This document shows positions 43,545 to 52,841 of a stretch of DNA of 64,000 bases, piece after piece. The stretch is taken from contig JBEHWI010000007.1 of assembly GCA_040217815.1 (NCBI GenBank), positions 38,064 to 102,063 of the forward strand, written 5' to 3'. Both the position numbers and the translations under genes were made by a program. Under the pieces are notes generated by a model. The model saw only the letters and a program-made list of their open reading frames with translations, made no database searches and was not told where the DNA came from. The first letter of the stretch is position 1. Each line of letters opens with the position of its first letter. This stretch comes from UBA5314 sp040217815. GTDB taxonomy: Bacteria > Bacillota > Syntrophomonadia > Syntrophomonadales > Syntrophomonadaceae.

Positions 43545-44612
43545 TCATCTGCTAACTTGCTGTAGAGATTTCTGAATAGCATCCTGAATGTCTTCATCCT
43601 GGACGCTGGCCAACCGCCCTTGTAGTACAGGTAGCGCCTCCGGACGGCCCAAAAGTCCAAGGCCCTCAATAGCCCCCAGGACCAGCAGCCGGTCCTCACT
43701 TTCGATATAAGACAGCAGTGCATCCAGGATAGCCTGGTTTTTAAACTGACCCAGAAAAACCAGCAGCTCGTACTTGTTAATGGAATTTATATCGCTGCCG
43801 ATGAAGCCGAGGATTTGAGCCAGCATTTCATCGGTCAACTGCCCATCAGAGGTTCTTTCGAGAATGCCCTGGAGAGTATTGATGATCTCTTTGGTTAAAA
43901 GTTTACCTTTGGACGTCATTAAAGAGAGTATAAAAGGCAGCGTATCGGCATTGCCTTGTTTGGCCATATATTTCAGGTAAGAAAAGAGCTCCAGTCCTTT
44001 TACCACATCAGGATTGGGAAACAGGCGGCCCACGATTTCCCGGGACTTGTCATCTCCAATCTTGGCAAGGGCCTCCAGGCAGGTACAGCGCAGCAGCAGG
44101 TTTTCAGCCTTCTCCAAAACCGCATTGATAGCCGGAGTCTGCCCGGCTGCTCCCAGGTTGCCCAGGTATTCCACCGCGGTGATGATAATGTTTATATCGC
44201 TATCGTTAAGAAAGCACACCATGTAGGGGGCTACTTCCTCGGTATTCAACTGGTAGAGGATGTCCAGGGCAAATTTGCGCACGTCCTTATCAGCGTCCTC
44301 CATCAAGGGTTCCAGATAAGCCGCGACTTCATCCCTCCTGGTGGACACAATATCGATTATGGCGTTGCGTATAAAGGCGTCATCGCTGCGCAGCAAGGGA
44401 AGCAGTTTTTGCACCAGAGCATGGTCCTGAATTTGTGGGATGTTATTGACAATTACTTCTCTAACAAAAACGGACTTTTCCCGCTGGATGTGTTCAATCA
44501 GCAGGTCAAGTCCTCCGCTTATACCGTCAAAAACTATGTCTTCTACGGCAAAAGCACGATCTCTTTCGTCTTCCGATTGCAGTCCCTGGATTATCTCGGA
44601 ATGGTCCGGCAA
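43545..44612 (-). CDS. HEAT-repeat protein, first gene of the chemosensory operon
   Basis: 355 residues built from about eight to nine HEAT-like helical pairs of roughly 31-38 residues, for example LVQKLLPLLRSDDAFIRNAI, EPLMEDADKDVRKFAL and VVCFLNDSDINIIIT-like units, ending SVQDEDIQDAIQKSLQQ. Such solenoids bind other proteins. As the leading gene, 11 bases before cheR, it may scaffold CheR/CheA or carry the input signal. The TTG start at 44612 is preceded by GGGGGGGAT. No enzymatic motif is present. Confidence 0.85.
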   Translation of the reverse strand: MPDHSEIIQGLQSEDERDRAFAVEDIVFDGISGGLDLLIEHIQREKSVFVREVIVNNIPQIQDHALVQKLLPLLRSDDAFIRNAIIDIVSTRRDEVAAYLEPLMEDADKDVRKFALDILYQLNTEEVAPYMVCFLNDSDINIIITAVEYLGNLGAAGQTPAINAVLEKAENLLLRCTCLEALAKIGDDKSREIVGRLFPNPDVVKGLELFSYLKYMAKQGNADTLPFILSLMTSKGKLLTKEIINTLQGILERTSDGQLTDEMLAQILGFIGSDINSINKYELLVFLGQFKNQAILDALLSYIESEDRLLVLGAIEGLGLLGRPEALPVLQGRLASVQDEDIQDAIQKSLQQVSR

Positions 44613-45017
44613 ATGATCCCCCCCAATCTCAACAATAATAAGTATCTTTTTATCCTCAATATCAAACCGGTTCAGAAATGCTTCAAGATGGTGTCAATTT
44701 GGGCTCTGGGACATTTTAATCCTATTTGTAATTTCAGTAAATTTTGTCTCCGGGCAATAGACAAAAAAGTAAAAAAGACAACCCGGAGCATATTTTTCTT
44801 CTATATTAAGTATCGTCCTTAGGCTTAAGGTGCTTTAGGCCCTTAGGTCCCAGGATCCTGTTTTGTCGGCCATCGACGACTTGTTTGCACTTTTTTGCGT
44901 CTACATCGCCGGTATTTATTCTTCTTTGCCCGGTAGCCTGTGACAATTATCGACATCAAAACCTGAATTGCCAATTTTATTAGGCTGTTTGTACGGGTAA
45001 ATCTTTCAGAAAATAAT
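44613..45017. other. 405-base leader region upstream of the chemosensory operon
   Basis: No gene is seen. On the minus strand TTGAAG and GATATT are spaced by 17 bases about 60 bases before the operon's first start codon, a moderate sigma-A-like promoter candidate (around 44644-44672). CTTAGG-type short repeats occur near 44818-44848. No c-di-GMP riboswitch signature was recognised. Confidence 0.35.
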
Positions 45018-45048
45018 AAAACCGCCCTTTTAAGAAAGAGCGGTTTAA
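45018..45048 (-). terminator. Terminator after the 48-residue small gene
   Basis: On the minus strand AAACCGC pairs with GCGGTTT, extended by CTTT/AAAG, and is followed by TTATTATTTT. It lies about ten bases past the small gene's stop, which supports that gene as an independent transcript. Confidence 0.75.
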
Positions 45049-45058
45049 TGCAGTTCGG

Positions 45059-45205
45059 TTATTTCGCCAATTCTTCGGCTAAAGCCCTGCTCTTTTCTGA
45101 CAATACCAGGGCAATATGCGCTGCATCCTTATTTTTTCCAAGAATAAGAGTGGAAGCCAATTCGGCAAAAAGTTTTTTCAACTCTAAAAACAGCTTGGTA
45201 ATCAT
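45059..45205 (-). CDS. Small helical protein, 48 residues
   Basis: The protein begins MITKLFLELKKLFAELASTL and ends SRALAEELAK. It is predicted to be two amphipathic helices, with no cysteines and no membrane segment. I do not recognise the family. Support for a real gene is the GGGGAGG ribosome binding site eight to nine bases upstream, a TATAAT box at 45250-45255 on the same strand, and a good terminator downstream. It sits alone between the chemosensory operon and the mannose gene. Confidence 0.6.
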   Translation of the reverse strand: MITKLFLELKKLFAELASTLILGKNKDAAHIALVLSEKSRALAEELAK

Positions 45206-45318
45206 AGGGAAATACCTCCCCTCTCCCGGTCCCAATTTCTCTACATGATATTATACTAAGATTTTATGCAAAACCTTTCTCATTTTCAACATCAATTCCA
45301 TACCTGGTTTAAAAAATA

Positions 45319-46362
45319 TTAAAGCAGTACGTCACGCCCCTCGGCAACCAGCAGATCCACCATCTTTTTTACCTGCTGCGACTTTTCCTTGGAACAAATG
45401 AAAATAACATCTCGGGTCTCGACAACGATCAGCCCGTCGACTTCCAGGAGGGCTACAGTCTTTTCGGTTTGTTTGACCAGGCAGTCCTTGACTCCCAGGG
45501 CCAATATGTCGTCGCCTACCAATACATTGCCATTTTGATCGGTATCAAGCAGCTCGGCTAGAGCCTTCCAACTGCCTACATCGCTCCATCCAAAATCTCC
45601 CTTAATCATAGCTACCCGCCTGCACTTTTCCGCAATGGCATAATCAAGACTAATATCAGGAAGGACAGAGTAATGGCTTAGATAAGGTTCGCATCCCTGC
45701 ATAATGAAGTCATACACCCGGGGTAGGTGTTTGTGATACTCCTCCCGCCAGACATCAATTCTGGCAAAGAACATCCCCGAATTCCAGTAGTAGCTGCCCG
45801 CTTCCAGGTAGGTAATAGCAGTAGTCAAATCCGGCTTCTCCTTAAAGGCATGCACCTGGTAGGCGTCAGACAAACCGGGCAGCTTTTCTCCCATATGTAT
45901 ATATCCGTAACCTGTCTCCGGGTAGGCGGGCGGTATACCTACCGTAGTCAAGTATCCCCGGGATGCGCTTTCCACCGCCCTGACCAGGACATCCTGATAG
46001 GCTCCGGTGTCTCTTATATAATGATCAGCCGGGAAAATTGCCATAACTTCTGCCGAATCCGCGTCCGGACAACTGGCCAGGGCCAGTCCTACGGCAGGTG
46101 CCGTATTGCGGCCTGCTGGTTCACAGATTATCTTGATACGATGGTGTAAACCTGCCTCAAACATTACTTCCCGGATCATTTGTTCCTGGTCTTTTACGGT
46201 AATAATAAGCGTTTCCGAAGTAAAGTCAGGGTCGAGGCGATCAATGGTGTGTTCAAGCATAGATTTGTTGCCGAAAAAAGAGCACAATTGTTTTGGTTTG
46301 TCACTGCGGCTTTCCGGCCAGAGGCGGACGCCCTTTCCTCCCGCCAAAATAACGGCTTTCAT
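45319..46362 (-). CDS. manC: Mannose-1-phosphate guanylyltransferase
   Basis: 347 residues. The nucleotidyltransferase signature LAGGKGVRLWPESRSDKPKQL is present, with EPAGRNTAPAVGLA, FPADHYI, FKEKPD and YYWNSGMF, all characteristic of GDP-mannose pyrophosphorylases. It joins mannose-1-phosphate and GTP to give GDP-mannose. The C-terminal phosphomannose isomerase domain of fused ManC/AlgA enzymes is absent. The ATG at 46362 has GGGGGGAGG upstream. It is divergent from the GT/GH130 fusion gene, which probably uses GDP-mannose. Confidence 0.92.
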   Translation of the reverse strand: MKAVILAGGKGVRLWPESRSDKPKQLCSFFGNKSMLEHTIDRLDPDFTSETLIITVKDQEQMIREVMFEAGLHHRIKIICEPAGRNTAPAVGLALASCPDADSAEVMAIFPADHYIRDTGAYQDVLVRAVESASRGYLTTVGIPPAYPETGYGYIHMGEKLPGLSDAYQVHAFKEKPDLTTAITYLEAGSYYWNSGMFFARIDVWREEYHKHLPRVYDFIMQGCEPYLSHYSVLPDISLDYAIAEKCRRVAMIKGDFGWSDVGSWKALAELLDTDQNGNVLVGDDILALGVKDCLVKQTEKTVALLEVDGLIVVETRDVIFICSKEKSQQVKKMVDLLVAEGRDVLL

Positions 46363-46504
46363 GAAGCCTCCCCCCCATTCTCTTCTCGATATATAATAAT
46401 TGTACAATTCCCGGGTATATATTGCCTAACACAAGCGTAAAATAATGAGTTATGCTAATCGTATGGTGATCTCACAATTGTTGTTCCCCCCGGGAGGTAG
46501 AATT

Positions 46505-49500
46505 TTGTCACTCAATAAAAGTGAAATCTTGTTTGATCAGAGCATTGCCGAGGCTTTAAATCAAGCCCGCAATTTTCCGGAAGTCGATTTAGTAATAGCT
46601 GTGCCTTTTTATAATGAAAAGGATGCTCTACCCCAGGTCTTATCAAATGTTCAATTAGGTTTGCGCGGCACCCAGCCCTTGCGTGCCGCACTTATGCTGT
46701 GTGTCGGTGACCCGGCTGGCTCTGAGGTCCTGGAGGCCATGCAAGAGGCGCCAATTGACATCCCGCATATTGAATTCCTCATGAAACCGGGAGCCAACGG
46801 CCGCGGGGCCAGCATTCGAGCCATACTTGAAATATGCCGGGTCCTGGAATCGGATGTTGTTATTCTGGCCGCCGACCTCAAACAGATAGATGAGCGCGGA
46901 TTTCAACCGGAATGGGTCAACCGCCTTATAGAGCCTATCAGGGGCGAATACGATCTGTCTCTGGCGGTGTTCGATCGCCACTATAATGAAGATGTGGTAG
47001 GCAGCCTCTTTGCCGCCCCCCTCCTGGAAGCCTTTTATAAAGTAAGTTTAAGAGATCCCTTGAGCGGCGTCTATGCCATATCCCACGACCTTCTGGAGGA
47101 CTATTGCCTGGAAATCAAGTTCTGGACCGACATAACCCAGGGCTATGGCATTGATCCCTGGATGGTAACCCGGGCGGTAATATGGCAGGATAAGATCTGC
47201 GAGGTCCGGCTGGGCGCCAAACTCAGTTCGGTCAGTCTGGAGAAGCTGAACTTCATTTTTAAAGAGATATCGGAAGCCCTTTTTACCTGTATAAAACGGG
47301 ACGTGAAGTTCTGGGCTAAACGCCAGCCGGTGGTACAATACCCGGATCACTACGGCAACGGATTCACCGATCAGCCCTTTGTAGTCGAAGATATGTCGCA
47401 CGCGCTTACCATGGCCTTTAAGCGCTACTACGAACAATACCACCGCCTGTATGAACAGGTGCTGCCCGCCCCTTTAAAAGAGGAAATAGAAAAAACTGCT
47501 GCCAGCCCGGCAGGTTTTAAAGAATCAGGCGGACTGAGCAGTGAGACCTGGGCCGACCTGGTTTACAATTTTCTGCTTGAATACAGCTTTAATCAGACCT
47601 TGCAGGCTGACGACCTCTTGAACGCTCTGACCTTTGCCTTTGACGGCAGGCTGTCCCGCTACATGAGCGAATCTCAATTTTTAGAAGACGCCTGGCCGGG
47701 TAAAAAAGACCCGGAGAGACTCTATCAGTTCCAGAAAGCCCTGGCTAACAGCCAAAAAGAATCCCAAAAGCAGTTTTTTATCCATCTATGGAATGCCTTT
47801 TACAGCCAGTGGGTTCACAAAGCTATTGAAAGCAAGCCCCCCTTGACCCCCACCTATTACCTGGAGTTTATCCCCGGGCTGCCGGTTATTCTTCCGAAAC
47901 AGATTGAAGGCAAAGGCGGCAAGGTGATTAGCACGGAAGAAGTATTCAACAAGCTGCAAGCTCGCTATCAGGAAGCCTTCAATGATTATATCTTCGTGCG
48001 CCTGACCGGTGAAGTTTTAGAACCCAAGTACCTCAAACCACCGGCGGCTATTTTACCGCCCATATTTTTTATTGAAAAAATCCAGGGTCTGATGGAAAAG
48101 CTGGAACACAGCCTGGAATCACTGCTTCCGGGAGATCTGTACACTGAAGACGGTGCCGCCCAGTTTGTTGACGCGGTTTTTTCCCTCCAGCCTTTCCCTA
48201 AAATATTTACCGTAAAAACAGAAGTTCTGGAAGAAATGCTGCATCGCTTTCCCCCGCTGAATGTAATGATACCGGCCGGCTGCCGGACTGCTCAGGAACT
48301 TATAGATAAGATGGATGTCCGTGATGCCGTCACCCTGGCCAACCTGCTGGAAAACCGGAAGTATGCGGATCGAGCCTTGCTGTGGATTTTGGACATCCTT
48401 ACCCCTGAAAAGATGGACTTTGTGGAAATAAAACCGATAATTCTGGGGTCCAGGCTCCTGAATGATGCGGTCAGCCAGGCCAGTATATCGGACCTTAACA
48501 AGATCACCACCCGGATAACGGTCAACCACTTGAGCAAAGGACTGGGCGGCGCCTACCCGCGCCTGCGTTTCTTTTTGTACATCCTGCGCCACATCATGAT
48601 CGCCCAGGACTATTCCAACCTGTGGAAGGCCTATGCCCGGGAAAGAAAAAACCTGGGGGGTAAACTGCGCAATTCTCTAATCGGTTTGTATCACACCACG
48701 GCTTTTTCAGCCCACAATATTTTTGAAAACATGCATCATCGTTCAGTAGTCAGTTTTCTAAAGGACCTGATACCGAACCTGGAAGCCCGGGGCGAGAACG
48801 AAACAGCTCACAACCTGCAGTTGTTGATCGACGGCTATGGCCTTTCTCAGGTGCTTGATGACGGAACCTTTTTACCTTGCTCGGCCTGGACCTGGGCCGG
48901 CTACAGTTATAAAGGGGGCAGGGGCGTCCCCACCGCCATGTCTAGTCATGTTGAGGAAAAATGGTTCAACCACGATCTTTTGGAAGAGCTCCAATCGGAA
49001 CTGGACTACCAGTTGGATGATATCAGTCACCTGGTTGAACAGCTCATCGGAGAGGGCCGGGCCAGTGAGAACCTACTCGACATCCTGGTGGGGGTTAAGC
49101 CGTCCGATGTCACGGTAGTGCCCCAGGATCTGGCCGAATTCCCCCCCGCCCTTGCGCTCAGGCGAGCCCCCCATAATCCATTACTGCTCCCCGTTAAGGA
49201 CCACGCCTGGGAGAGCCGCTACGTATTAAACGCCGCTGCCGTTAGAATAGCGGGCAAAGTATACATTCTCTACCGCGCCTTCGGTGAGGATGAAACATCA
49301 CGCATCGGCCTGGCGGTAAGCGATGGCTATCATATTCTGGAGAGGCTTGAGGAACCTATTTTCGCCCCGGCCAATGAAAATGAACGGCGCGGCTGCGAGG
49401 ATCCCCGGGTGGTAATCATAGGAGGGGAGTTGATTATGCTATATACCGCCTATGACGGGCAGGTGGCTCAAATCGCCGCGGCTTCCATTCCGATTGATCA

Positions 49501-50149
49501 TTTTGTCAACTACCGGTTTGAAAAATGGAAACGGATCGGACTCGCTTTTAACGGTATCTGGGACAAGGACGCCATCCTGTTTCCTGAAAGAATAAACGGC
49601 AAATATGTAATTTACCACCGCATCGAGCCCAGTGTATGGGTATCCTATCTCGATGAGCTGGTCTTTCCGGCCCCCAAAGAAAACCATGCCATAATATTTG
49701 GCCCCCGCTCGGGTTATATGTGGGATTCATTGAAGATTGGCGCGGGTACTCAACCGATAAAAACCGAGTTCGGCTGGTTGATGATCTATCATGGAGTGGA
49801 TCGCAAGCTGGTCTACCGCCTGGGTGTAATCCTGGTTGACTACCAGAACCCGGAACGGTTGTTGTATCGCTCACCCAACCCCATCCTTTCGCCTGAAGCG
49901 GAATGCGAGCTGGGTTCAGAGGGAACCTGCTGGGTTCCCAATGTCGTTTTCACCTGCGGAGCAGTGCCGGCTGAAGACAAGGAAACGCTGGGGGCCGATG
50001 ATGAGCTCCTGGTCTATTACGGAGCGTCCGACACTTTTGTCTGCCTGGCTTCGGCAAAAGTTGGCGAACTCATCCCGGAATCCATTAGAAACAGCATCAT
50101 ACAAAGACGCAGGTCGACCTTGGTGTCGGGAATAAAGGATAGCTCCTAA
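46505..50149 (+). CDS. Bifunctional GT78-like glycosyltransferase / GH130 phosphorylase fusion
   Basis: 1214 residues. Residues of about 25-290 form a GT-A glycosyltransferase resembling mannosylglycerate synthase (GT78): VIAVPFYNEKDALPQVLSNV, MKPGANGRGASIRAIL, VVILAADL and YGIDPWMV. Residues of about 300-865 are helical and unassigned. Residues of about 870-1210 form a GH130 five-bladed propeller: NAAAVRIAGKVYILYRAFG, the catalytic GCEDPRVV near 965, GIWDKDAILFPE and YYGASDTFVCLA. GH130 enzymes phosphorolyse beta-mannosides. The TTG at 46505 is preceded by GGGAGGT; an ATG 60 bases earlier lacks a site. Combining a synthase-like and a phosphorylase-like domain is unusual. Confidence 0.82.
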   Translation: MSLNKSEILFDQSIAEALNQARNFPEVDLVIAVPFYNEKDALPQVLSNVQLGLRGTQPLRAALMLCVGDPAGSEVLEAMQEAPIDIPHIEFLMKPGANGRGASIRAILEICRVLESDVVILAADLKQIDERGFQPEWVNRLIEPIRGEYDLSLAVFDRHYNEDVVGSLFAAPLLEAFYKVSLRDPLSGVYAISHDLLEDYCLEIKFWTDITQGYGIDPWMVTRAVIWQDKICEVRLGAKLSSVSLEKLNFIFKEISEALFTCIKRDVKFWAKRQPVVQYPDHYGNGFTDQPFVVEDMSHALTMAFKRYYEQYHRLYEQVLPAPLKEEIEKTAASPAGFKESGGLSSETWADLVYNFLLEYSFNQTLQADDLLNALTFAFDGRLSRYMSESQFLEDAWPGKKDPERLYQFQKALANSQKESQKQFFIHLWNAFYSQWVHKAIESKPPLTPTYYLEFIPGLPVILPKQIEGKGGKVISTEEVFNKLQARYQEAFNDYIFVRLTGEVLEPKYLKPPAAILPPIFFIEKIQGLMEKLEHSLESLLPGDLYTEDGAAQFVDAVFSLQPFPKIFTVKTEVLEEMLHRFPPLNVMIPAGCRTAQELIDKMDVRDAVTLANLLENRKYADRALLWILDILTPEKMDFVEIKPIILGSRLLNDAVSQASISDLNKITTRITVNHLSKGLGGAYPRLRFFLYILRHIMIAQDYSNLWKAYARERKNLGGKLRNSLIGLYHTTAFSAHNIFENMHHRSVVSFLKDLIPNLEARGENETAHNLQLLIDGYGLSQVLDDGTFLPCSAWTWAGYSYKGGRGVPTAMSSHVEEKWFNHDLLEELQSELDYQLDDISHLVEQLIGEGRASENLLDILVGVKPSDVTVVPQDLAEFPPALALRRAPHNPLLLPVKDHAWESRYVLNAAAVRIAGKVYILYRAFGEDETSRIGLAVSDGYHILERLEEPIFAPANENERRGCEDPRVVIIGGELIMLYTAYDGQVAQIAAASIPIDHFVNYRFEKWKRIGLAFNGIWDKDAILFPERINGKYVIYHRIEPSVWVSYLDELVFPAPKENHAIIFGPRSGYMWDSLKIGAGTQPIKTEFGWLMIYHGVDRKLVYRLGVILVDYQNPERLLYRSPNPILSPEAECELGSEGTCWVPNVVFTCGAVPAEDKETLGADDELLVYYGASDTFVCLASAKVGELIPESIRNSIIQRRRSTLVSGIKDSS

Positions 50150-51195
50150 CCTGTCAGCTCCAGCAGGTTTATAAGCCGGGTGCTTATAAGCAGCGATAGA
50201 ATTGCCTCGGCCCCCTGGTTGCGGTTAAGCCCCGAAGGAGTCAGGGCATCACAGCAGCCCCCGCTGACCGGGTCGTAAAGAGGCAACGAGTTGATATTGT
50301 AGCCGCCATACCAGCGAAACGCGGTATAAGCCTTCTGCCGATAAGCGTTTTGGCCGGTCGCCAGGTAGGCCTCGGCAAAAGCCAGGGCGGTGGAACAGGC
50401 ATCAACCGGCTGTTGATCATAATCTGAACATGCCTCTCCCCGTCTCCACCAGGCCTGATTGCCCACTATACTTAGATAACCCTTTTTAAAGAGATTTTCG
50501 TCCAGGAATCCCAGGCTCTCCTTACCGACCTGGAGCGCCCGGGAATCACCGGTTGCCCGGTAAAAAGCCAGCAGGGACTGGGGCATAATCCCGTTGCAAT
50601 AAGTAAGGCGGTCTTCGTACCACAACCACCCCGGGGCGCTGTTTTGGCAGTGCATGCTTAGCAGAGCCTCCCCGAATTTAACGGCCAGCTCCCGGCAGGA
50701 GCGCTCCACTTCGGTTCTTAATATCAGGCGGCTTAAGCCGAGCAGCACATAGGCCATGGAGCGGGGACATCGCATATCCTGCATACCGGGCAGAGTCCGC
50801 CTGAGCATAAGCTTCCCCCAACTGCTTATATTGTCGCTCTCGTCCAGGGCCGCACAGCAGCAGGCCAGGAAGGCCCGCCCCCTGCTGTCTTGGGAATCCA
50901 TGGCGGGCAGATAATGCCCGTCCAGCATTAGATTGTGCCAGCTGCCGTCCGGCTGCCAGGCATCCTCTAGAAATCCCATATAAATGCGGCACAAATGATC
51001 CCGTTCCGGGCCCTTCTCCATATTCAAGGAGACCAGCAGAGCCCGGGCATTGTCATCCAGCGTATAGCCGCTGCGGGGATCGGGGACCGGGCCGACGGAA
51101 AACTGGAGCATGCCGGTATGATCGGTCATATTCTTCAGGTGCCGATAATCCAACTGCTCCAGAAATACGTTTCGTTCTGCTTCCTGATGGGCCAT
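50146..51195 (-). CDS. Alpha/alpha-barrel glycoside hydrolase-like protein
   Basis: 349 residues made of helical hairpins with conserved aromatic and acidic residues: GYTLDDNARALLV, QPDGSWHNLM, SQDSRGRAFLACCCA, WLWYEDRLTYCNGIMPQSLL and QPVDACSTALAFAEAYLAT. This looks like a (alpha/alpha)6-barrel of the kind found beside GT4 and GH130 genes; the exact family is unclear to me. The ATG at 51195 follows GAGGTAGGG and lies four bases after the GT4 stop, so the two are co-transcribed. It converges with the fusion gene, overlapping it by four bases. Confidence 0.7.
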   Translation of the reverse strand: MAHQEAERNVFLEQLDYRHLKNMTDHTGMLQFSVGPVPDPRSGYTLDDNARALLVSLNMEKGPERDHLCRIYMGFLEDAWQPDGSWHNLMLDGHYLPAMDSQDSRGRAFLACCCAALDESDNISSWGKLMLRRTLPGMQDMRCPRSMAYVLLGLSRLILRTEVERSCRELAVKFGEALLSMHCQNSAPGWLWYEDRLTYCNGIMPQSLLAFYRATGDSRALQVGKESLGFLDENLFKKGYLSIVGNQAWWRRGEACSDYDQQPVDACSTALAFAEAYLATGQNAYRQKAYTAFRWYGGYNINSLPLYDPVSGGCCDALTPSGLNRNQGAEAILSLLISTRLINLLELTG

Positions 51196-51199
51196 GACC

Positions 51200-52360
51200 C
51201 TACCTCGCCAGCAGCTGGCCCCGCAGAAGCCCGGCCAACCGTTCGACCAGCAAACCATATTGCTCGGCTACATAAGGCCAGCGCATCCTTTTTCCCATTC
51301 GTTCAGCATTTATTTCCAGGCCAGCCTGTACCCGCTCGTCATCTAAAACCTTGCTTAAGGCTGTGGCCAGGTGGTCCGGGCGGGGAGAAAGCGCCAGAAC
51401 TCCCCTCTTCCCTCCCTGCAGCATCTCCAGGGCATATTCGTAAGGAGTGGATACTATAGCCCTTCCACATCCCAGTGCAAAAGCCATGGTTCCCGATACG
51501 GCCTGATTCATATTGGGATAGGGGCTCAAATAGATGTCGCTCATACTCAAATAGTCCCCCAGCTCATCCAGAGACAGAAACCGGTTGACAAAGCTGACAT
51601 GCCCCTTTAAATTCAATTCGGCTATGAGGCCTTCCAGCATATTTCGGTAGGACTCCCCTTCCCGTTTTAACAACATAGGGTGGGTTTGTCCGACGATAAG
51701 GTAATGAATATGGGGGTGCCTGGGAAGGATCCGGGCTATGGCCCTGATTCCGTTTTCCAGCCCTTTGCCGGGTCCGATCAGTCCAAAGGTGGTTATTATT
51801 TTGTTTCCCTGCAGGCCGTACAACGCTTTAAGGGTTTCCCGGTCCTGTTGTGGGAACACCGGCACTCCATGGTGGATGAGGAATATCTTCTCAGCCGGAA
51901 CCGAAAACACCGAGCTCAGAAGACGAGCCGAGCGGGTGCTCATGCATACCACCGCTGCCGCCTTACCGGCCAATTCCTTGAGCACCCGAAGCTGATTGGG
52001 TGAAGGCTGCGGCAATACCGTGTGGGCCACAACCATGAACGGCTTCCGCAGGCTGCCAGCCAGGTTTAAAACATAATCTCCATCTGCTCCCCCATAGATT
52101 CCGTATTCATGCTGAACAATTATGAGGTCTATTTCCGGGTTGGTGTTTATCAGCCGGGCAGAAAGTTCGTAATCCTCGACATGGTGCTGCCTGAGTTCCA
52201 TGATGACCTCCGCAGGATAGTCATAGGAGTACTCTTCATCGGATACAGCAGCTATTAGCACCCGACGGCCGGTTAATTCAAGGTTGTCTCTCAGATCCTT
52301 GGAAAAAGTGGCGATTCCGCACTGTTTGGGTAGATAGGTCCCCAGATTTAATATTGACAC
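51200..52360 (-). CDS. GT4-family glycosyltransferase
   Basis: 386 residues with a GT-B fold. The N-terminal domain has LGTYLPKQCGIATFSKDL; the C-terminal nucleotide-sugar domain has ITTFGLIGPGKGLENGIRAIA, HYLIVGQTHP, VNRFLSLDELGDYLSMSDIYLSPYP and AFALGCGRAIVSTPYEYALE, with the EX7E-type acidic helix. The donor is probably GDP-mannose in view of manC nearby. The GTG at 52360 follows AAGGAGGTT at ideal spacing. Confidence 0.88.
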   Translation of the reverse strand: MSILNLGTYLPKQCGIATFSKDLRDNLELTGRRVLIAAVSDEEYSYDYPAEVIMELRQHHVEDYELSARLINTNPEIDLIIVQHEYGIYGGADGDYVLNLAGSLRKPFMVVAHTVLPQPSPNQLRVLKELAGKAAAVVCMSTRSARLLSSVFSVPAEKIFLIHHGVPVFPQQDRETLKALYGLQGNKIITTFGLIGPGKGLENGIRAIARILPRHPHIHYLIVGQTHPMLLKREGESYRNMLEGLIAELNLKGHVSFVNRFLSLDELGDYLSMSDIYLSPYPNMNQAVSGTMAFALGCGRAIVSTPYEYALEMLQGGKRGVLALSPRPDHLATALSKVLDDERVQAGLEINAERMGKRMRWPYVAEQYGLLVERLAGLLRGQLLAR

Positions 52361-52602
52361 GCTTGAACCTCCTTCCTTCTCGCCCTGGCCCGGTCTAAAA
52401 AAAGGTAGCAAAACCAGGCCCGAGAATCATCTACTGTCCATCTCTATAAAAGATTGAAGAATACAGCAAATCGGTCGGATTTACATCGTCATCGCGTTTC
52501 GTTTGGTCACAACACTTCAGGGGGTCGATAGAAAAGTCTTTACCATAAAGAAGGGAGCGGGAAATATCTTTGCCCTTTGTTGACTAAATACTCCTTGATC
52601 TA

Positions 52603-52631
52603 TTTATACCAGAATAAAGGAGGACACACAA
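52603..52631 (-). promoter_or_regulatory. Candidate promoter of the GT4 operon
   Basis: On the minus strand TTGTGT and TATAAA are separated by exactly 17 bases, and TGG before TATAAA gives an extended -10. The start of transcription would be about 235 bases upstream of the GTG codon. The rest of the 52361-52841 gap shows no gene and no c-di-AMP (ydaO-type) riboswitch consensus despite the KtrAB genes that follow. Confidence 0.45.
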
Positions 52632-52841
52632 AAGCACTGGGCGGCGAATAAGCGATGCTCCCCCCTTCTTGACAGTTTGTCCTCGCCCTTGCTCCCTATC
52701 TCACCCGAATGCTCTTTTGTATTGGGTTTTTGGCGCACTTCACCTGGCGTTTGCGGTTTCCATAGATGGCGGATTATTGTATATTAATTAAAGATCAGTT
52801 CATTATTAATTTACCTGATGAAAATTTGGAAGGGATTGGCT

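Noticed and set aside
43956..44822. A 288-codon open frame on the plus strand
   Set aside because: It is antisense to the HEAT-repeat gene, has no ribosome binding site or recognisable domain, and the HEAT protein on the other strand is clearly real.
52361..52841. A possible c-di-AMP riboswitch before ktrAB
   Set aside because: ktrAB genes often have one, but the conserved ydaO-motif segments were not found in this region.
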